Source: Morinoia aosen (Eukaryota > Arthropoda > Malacostraca > Amphipoda > Talitridae). From it: a stretch of 64,000 nucleotides of DNA. A program made the translations under genes and the position numbers. Position 1 is the first letter of the stretch, and each line of letters starts with the position of its first letter. Location: positions 50,684,859-50,748,858 of the forward strand of contig CM059575.1 of the NCBI GenBank assembly GCA_030386875.1, written 5' to 3'. The notes beneath the pieces are model-generated. The model was not told where the DNA came from. It saw only the letters and a program-made list of their open reading frames with translations, and did not search any database. This document shows positions 58,612 to 64,000 of this stretch, in pieces.

Positions 58612-61600
58612 AATATAACACTTGTTGTGTTATTCGAAGCTGTTCAATCCGCAAATGAAAATGTTCTATTTGGCAGGATTTGAATGTTAGTTTGGTAAAT
58701 TAATAATTAAACTTCACATATAAACAATGATAGGCGTAATTATTCTCTTTTACTGACAAACCATCAAAGTACAGTAAACATGGGAGCTGTCTTTCGCGTA
58801 CAAATATTGCAACTTGAATTTTCAAAATTTTTCAAAATCATATCATGTCTTCTGAATGCTAGCTATTTTACGAAATTTATAGTTTAAAGACTTTATGAAC
58901 ATGGCTTAGCGGGGGAAAGTCACATGAAAAGTCTGCATTTCTTACTTGCGCTTTGTCTGCATCCAGAGAAAGTGGGAGGAAATCTTACGCATATTATGGC
59001 TAAATGGTTAAGAGTTGACTTTCTTAGTTTTTATTTTCAGCGAAGTTGAAAATAATGAACTAGAGTTTCAATTACTGTCACCACCGCCAGTGAACAAGAT
59101 TACGTGCGCTTGCAAGTTTTCGTGGAGTTTCGATAAGTCTGATGTATGAGTTCAAGTCAACATCTTCTTCGGCGTCGACTGCGACTGAAGTCTCATAAAT
59201 GTTCAAAAAAGATCACGAAAAATTAGAAGGTTAAATATATTTTTACCGCTTAGTTCTTTCAAGAAATCTTTCGTCCAAGCTTATGGCAAACGGGCATTTT
59301 TGCGAATGACATGGGAATTTTTAAGTTAACTGCTGGAGATCGCTTTTTGAATAAAGCTTTTTTTCCGGCGACGATCACAGTATCGGTCATCACAAGTAGT
59401 TTAAAAGTATTCTGGTTACTCATATATATAAAGTCTTCTAGTGTCTTTCATACAGAGTCCTCCCAGAATTTCTTGGATGATGTATTATACCCTGCTGCTG
59501 AGCAGGTCCATTCCTTTGGCTGACCCACGCACAGCTGAGTTGTCTTACATAATAATAAAGGATCCAGTTCTGGACACAATGAACAATCCTGCAGCAGAAG
59601 TAGCTTCGCCTAGAGTAAATCATATCTAATGCATTTTTGATTTGAATAATATCTTGAGATTTAGAAGGGGGAACTTTTCACCTTGAAAATATCTTACATA
59701 AAACGAAATTTTGTTACTCTCTCCAAAATACGACGACACATGTTTACATCACGTATCGAACTTGGAGTATTGCTCTTCGTTCCAGCATTCCTGGCCGATA
59801 CCACGGGACATCATCGAAAGAATTATATCTTAAATTCCCATTGGAGAGGATCAGCATTTAATTGGAGCCGATAGATGGCTCTTGCATTTTTCAGAGTTTT
59901 TCTTCCAACGCCCTAAAAGGAAAAGAAAAGAACAGAAGGAAATAGAAAGCGTACCTTTTCAACAAAGATGACACATTAAATGCATTATCTATTTGGTTTT
60001 TTAAATTGTTCAATATGCAGATGCCTTGTTGGTAGATACACTATAATAGGGATTTAATAGCACTCTCAACGATTAAATGATTGAAAGACTCAAGAAAGAT
60101 GAAAATTCTTCATTGGGTTTCGTTGAACAAATGGCCTGTAAGCAGCAACTGCGCGGTTGCTGGTAAGCTCTCTGACGTGATTCAAACTTAAATTCCAACG
60201 ATTGCCTAAATAACGTTTTTTAATTCGCCCGACGTTCCCGCCACAGTTACGTCCATCACTCATGCATGCTCTATTCATCCACGGATCTAACGGTCAGAGA
60301 TTCTTTTCTTAGTGAGCTCGAAAGGTAGTTATTGCAGGCTAACATTAAAGAGAACTGCTTTTTAACTTGAGAAACTTCGTCATCACGGTGTAATCTATGT
60401 AAATATAGGCTACTTTGAACGGATTGAGAAGCGTTTACATTCAATCGCACCTCACAAGTTGCTGCAGATTTGCCGTCAAAAAGAAGCGCGCAGTTGGCTC
60501 TTAGACATTAAAGTTTTCCATCACACAGTTCATGTTAAATATTGTTTGTAATTTCAATCGCAATTTGATGTTAAATAAAAGGACAACCGTGTCATTGGTG
60601 AACTTTGACTACAGAAAGCAGGAATATCAAAATTTTACACAAGAAATTTTTTATGGCAAATTGTTTTATTTTTTCCGTTGAGTTCGGTGAACTCTTATGT
60701 GCCAGTTTGTGGTGCGGAAAAATATTTTCACTGAGCTAGTTATTTGGCATACTGGTTGATGCGTAGAAGCGGAAAGATAGTTCCAAATTTCGATCGACGC
60801 AGAGTTATTCAATTTAGACGCAGAGTTATTCAAATCTTCCTATTTTACTTTCAACATCAATCCATTATATCGCACTTATCTAAGTTCGTATTTCAACGAA
60901 AGTGCGCACAAACAAAAGCGTTTTCCTCAATGAGTCACTGGTATGATGTATTTTTTATCCCTTATATTAAGATACATTATCAAACTCAGATTAACGTAAT
61001 AAAGACAGCGCATTTTTTATGCTTTGAAGAACAGGGTTTGTGCAGTAACTGTGAGGTATTGCATAAACATGCGTGAGTACAGAAATGCAGGAGTGAAATT
61101 GAAAGTACTTGGGATATATAGAACAGAAGCACTTGGATAAATTTAATGTGTTCAATATTCGAGTGCACCTGAATTTACAAATCAGCAATAATCAATATTA
61201 AAATTCAATTGAGTAATATACTGGCACTAAAAAAAAACTTTTTAAGGCTGTGTTCAGTTTTTAAATGCATTTAATGTATTGAGGTACTCATCGCTGCAGG
61301 AGAGCAAGGTAGATGAGGAAGTCTTTCCCAGCCTAATGCCTGAATTTGCTCATAAGTCAACTGAGCTGTAAGCGGACGCGTGTTGTATTTCTGAAGGATG
61401 ATCCCTTGGGATTATTCAAGGCTGGATCTTCCCTTGTTATCGTTGTGTTGAGTCTTTGCAGCTACTGACAGTACAGGTGAGCAATAATCTTCTGTTTTTT
61501 TTCCTAAGGCTCATACTGGAGGTTTCTTCTCATATCACACCATATATCCTCAACACAAGTTTTGAAACGTGAAGTTCGCACTTTTGGTGAGATTTGGGCC

Positions 61601-61794
61601 TTATTTGGTTGTCTAACAATTGTAACTGACGTTTATCATTATTTAAAAAATTTAGAATACAATGGACGATTTCCTAACGAGCTCCTTTATTGGCCTCATA
61701 TTCATTCAAGGGCTTAAAAGTGGTGTAGAAGAATGAAGGAAAAGAAAAACAGCACATTTCTGATAAAACTAAAACATGATATGTACAACATTGG
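58612..61794. other. No gene recognised; small 21-bp duplication
   Basis: AT-rich sequence. GACGCAGAGTTATTCAA occurs twice in tandem at 60796 and 60817. Open frames are short (up to 110 codons) and carry no known motif. Confidence 0.5.
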
Positions 61795-61970
61795 TCTTTG
61801 AAATGTCTTCAGGTTAAGATCCTTGGTTGATATACACACATGGGTATCGTAATACCCATGTCAATTGTAGAAAGAAATGATTGAGAGAAATGCATGAAAA
61901 AATGTATTCTTTTTGTTGCGTTAATCTAAGTTTGATAATGCATGTAAATACAAGTAATAAAAATCCAATT
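61795..61970. repeat. Old dispersed repeat, copy B
   Basis: Diverged match to 21020-21195. It contains a perfect hairpin, ACATGGGTAT CGTA ATACCCATGT (61838-61861), at the same place as the imperfect hairpin of copy A. Confidence 0.45.
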
Positions 61971-62340
61971 AATAACATAGTATCAGTGACTCATGTATAA
62001 AAACGCTCATGTCAGTGCACACTTGCACTGAAGTACGAGCTTAGAGACTTGAGATATCAGGGAACTAATGTTGTGAGAAAAATGGGTGGATTTATATAAT
62101 TCTGCGTCTGAGACTATGAGTTCGAAATTCGTCACAATCTCTTCACTCGTACGCATCCACTAGTATACCAAATAATGAGCTTTCCAAAATATTTAGAATT
62201 TTAATAACACAAATTTACATTTCCTACGCAAATAATGCTGCCACAGAAGAGTTTAATGTATTCAGGAACATGACAAACAATTTTTATACTACGTTAACCA
62301 AGACACTTACAAATAATTACAATAATTCGTGAAATTAACT
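61971..62340. other. No gene recognised
   Basis: AT-rich spacer between the dispersed repeat and the SINE-like repeat. I see nothing in it. Confidence 0.5.
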
Positions 62341-62640
62341 ACCAGTGGCCGAGTGCGCAGAGGCTTGCGTTCTATGCTTCCTGCACTGGCTTCGAGCCCT
62401 GTGGTGACGCAGCAGTTGGCGTGAAAACGCTGACGCGTCGAATCAGGGTCGTGCCTGCAGTGGCGTCACTGTCTTCAGGGAATGTTACCTGGGCACTAAA
62501 TGAGAGGAAAAACAAGGCCTTAAAGCTTGGGCGTGACTGGGGCCTGGGGAGCCCCTATCACGTACATCTCTGTAAAAGCATCATGTCAATGATACACAGC
62601 CACCACTCCTAGGAGGGAAGAATGGCTCAGTAAAGAAAAT
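62341..62640 (+). mobile_element. tRNA-derived SINE-like repeat, second type
   Basis: The head resembles a leucine or serine tRNA: A box TGGCCGAGTGCG at 62346-62357 and B box GGCTTCGAGCCC at 62388-62399, about 30 bases apart. These boxes form the internal RNA polymerase III promoter. A GC-rich, non-tRNA body follows to about 62620 and then AT-rich DNA. The 3' end is approximate and no target duplication was found. Its body does not resemble that of the repeat at 46160. Confidence 0.55.
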
Positions 62641-63180
62641 AGTCATGAAGTCATAATAACGAGCATCATAAATGAAAAATTACCACATGAGACTAATAAC
62701 AACCTTAAATGACATGAATAAGAGCAGAAAATACATATTGTGCTACAAAGTTAATACATAAGATGAATAACATCACTGTTCAAAATATCTCAGTGGAAAG
62801 GTCCTTTAGTTCTTAAACGGATATGAATGAAAGAAAGAAAGAAAAGAAAGGAAAACCGTTAATTTCTAAAAAAGTACACACATGAGATACATGGCAATAT
62901 ATTGGCTTTTAAAAATTTCTTAATATAAGATGTCCTTAGAATATCATGTTTCTAACTATGGTAGTCTGTTCTGTGCCACTATTTTTAGTACGGAAATTTT
63001 ATAAAATTCATGCGATAATAAAAGATATTTTCTCCGATTCCCTCGATTGGAATGCTAGTTTATACTGATTAGTTTACGCTGATATTTGCGCACATGCTTA
63101 CTTGTGTATATGTGTACTTGTGGTGCACGCTATGCGTACGTAGATAGGTGAATGTGTCACAACGTAATACTTCATTTCAC
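62641..63180. other. No gene recognised; short GAAA microsatellite
   Basis: AT-rich sequence with a GAAA-type microsatellite at 62828-62851. Nothing else is seen. Confidence 0.5.
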
Positions 63181-63282
63181 TTGATTATTGTACAGCATCT
63201 ATAAAGTATATATATGCAAGTATATTTGTTGCGCGATCACCGACATATGATAAATAAGAGGCTTATCAACCAATGATCTGTT
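63181..63282. repeat. Diverged direct repeat, copy 1
   Basis: Aligns with 63649-63757 in the same orientation. Shared blocks are ATTATTGTA, TTTGTTG, GATCA, AATAA and GCTTATCAAC followed by AATGA. Confidence 0.65.
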
Positions 63283-63469
63283 CGATACAATATGCAATAG
63301 ATCATCGTTACAATATTTCATTAGAAATTGTAAGCAGCAACACATACTGAAAGAGTTGTCGCGAATCTTCCTTTGCTCATTATCCCATATTTCAGAACAT
63401 CGCACAGCATTTTTATAGAACGGGCATATATTTGTGATTGCCTCGATGCATAGAAATGTATTTGTGTAT

Positions 63470-63565
63470 GTTTTCGTGTTAGGTGTATGTATGTGCGTAG
63501 GTATGTATGTGCATGTATATATGTATATATTTACATGTATATATGCACATATGTGTGTACTAAAC
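63470..63565. repeat. GTAT/ATGT-rich simple sequence
   Basis: Irregular runs of TATGTATGTG and TATATATG lie between the two diverged direct repeats. Confidence 0.8.
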
Positions 63566-63648
63566 TGACAACTGGCATTTTAACTAGAGATAATTGTTTT
63601 TTTGTTCTGTTCACTCTCAACTTGTAACATTACCTAACAAGTCATCTC

Positions 63649-63757
63649 TTTATTATTGTAAAGCGTTTACGTAAAAAAAAACTGTACATTTGTTGTGTGA
63701 TCATCCATTTATATTTAAATAAAATGCTTATCAACTAATGACCGTTATGTTAAAATT
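63649..63757. repeat. Diverged direct repeat, copy 2
   Basis: Partner of 63181-63282, about 470 bp downstream. It lies just before the right arm of the inverted repeat. Confidence 0.65.
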
Positions 63758-63769
63758 GCTTAATTAGAA

Positions 63770-64000
63770 GTATCTATGGGAATTAGCGCTCCCAGGGGGA
63801 CAATGTGAGGGCCCGAGCTGAAGGTTAGGTAGGCTTTCTTTTTTGTTAAAATAGAATGGGGTTTTTGTTTTGTTACGGACCATCTTTTTTCGGTTCACTG
63901 CTGTCCTGTTTTTTCATCACCTTCTACTTTCTTCTTCAACTTTAATCTTGTTTCATGAGCTTCTTTTCTCATCTTACTGTTTCTATGACCTTTCTGCATA
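63770..64000 (+). repeat. Right arm of a 7-kb-spaced inverted repeat (runs off the window)
   Basis: Inverted partner of 56517-56747, beginning GTATCTATGGGAATTAGCGC at its inner end and continuing past the end of the window. No transposase or other protein that would mark a single large transposon lies between the arms. Confidence 0.85.

Noticed and set aside
57252-58658. 468-codon repetitive protein (and minus-strand counterparts)
   Set aside because: A stop-free 24-bp unit keeps frames open automatically. There is no non-repetitive coding flank, codon signal or splice site.
56517-64000. Polinton/Maverick or other large DNA transposon bounded by the inverted repeats
   Set aside because: No polymerase, integrase, capsid or ATPase frame lies between the arms.

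Overview
The window looks like AT-rich, repeat-dominated nuclear DNA of a metazoan, most likely an arthropod. The evidence is the set of mobile elements: a BEL/Pao LTR retrotransposon, several mariner/Tc1 elements, a Penelope-like element with a GIY-YIG endonuclease, a LINE fragment, tRNA-derived SINE-like repeats and a hAT-like relic. The only convincing host coding sequence is one exon with a long intron-like stretch behind it. There are no operons, no CRISPR array and no bacterial-type genes. I cannot name the species.

Layout. 10-8876: a full-length BEL/Pao element on the minus strand, with two long LTRs (1318 and 1645 bp) and one unbroken 1881-codon gag-pol. Each LTR carries a 17-bp minisatellite, with about 17 units in one and 40 in the other. 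The element sits inside a dead mariner transposase that continues at 8877-9420. 16485-18435: two copies of the end of a Penelope-like element joined head to head and flanked by a 12-bp target duplication. 21700-22860: a decayed LINE reverse transcriptase on the minus strand. 25255-25800: a 15-bp minisatellite of 36 units. 30726-31293: a 568-bp Tc1/mariner-type element with long inverted repeats and a TA duplication. 32101-33811: a 571-codon exon of an unrecognised, proline-patch, probably disordered protein that ends at a splice donor. 46160-46390 and 62341-62640: SINE-like repeats.

52.5-58.7 kb is unusually dense in structured DNA. It holds two hairpins, an internally deleted mariner (54535-55209), a hAT-like MITE (55246-55447), a 190-bp tandem duplication made of about 27-bp units, and a 1.37-kb minisatellite of 24-bp units with higher-order structure. 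One arm of an inverted repeat lies at 56517-56747 and its partner starts at 63770 and runs off the window.

The mobile elements act independently of one another. The BEL copy is the only one that looks nearly intact, although its reverse transcriptase reads YVDN where YxDD is usual. The rest of the window is AT-rich sequence in which I recognise nothing. Boundaries and similarities were judged by eye without database searches.
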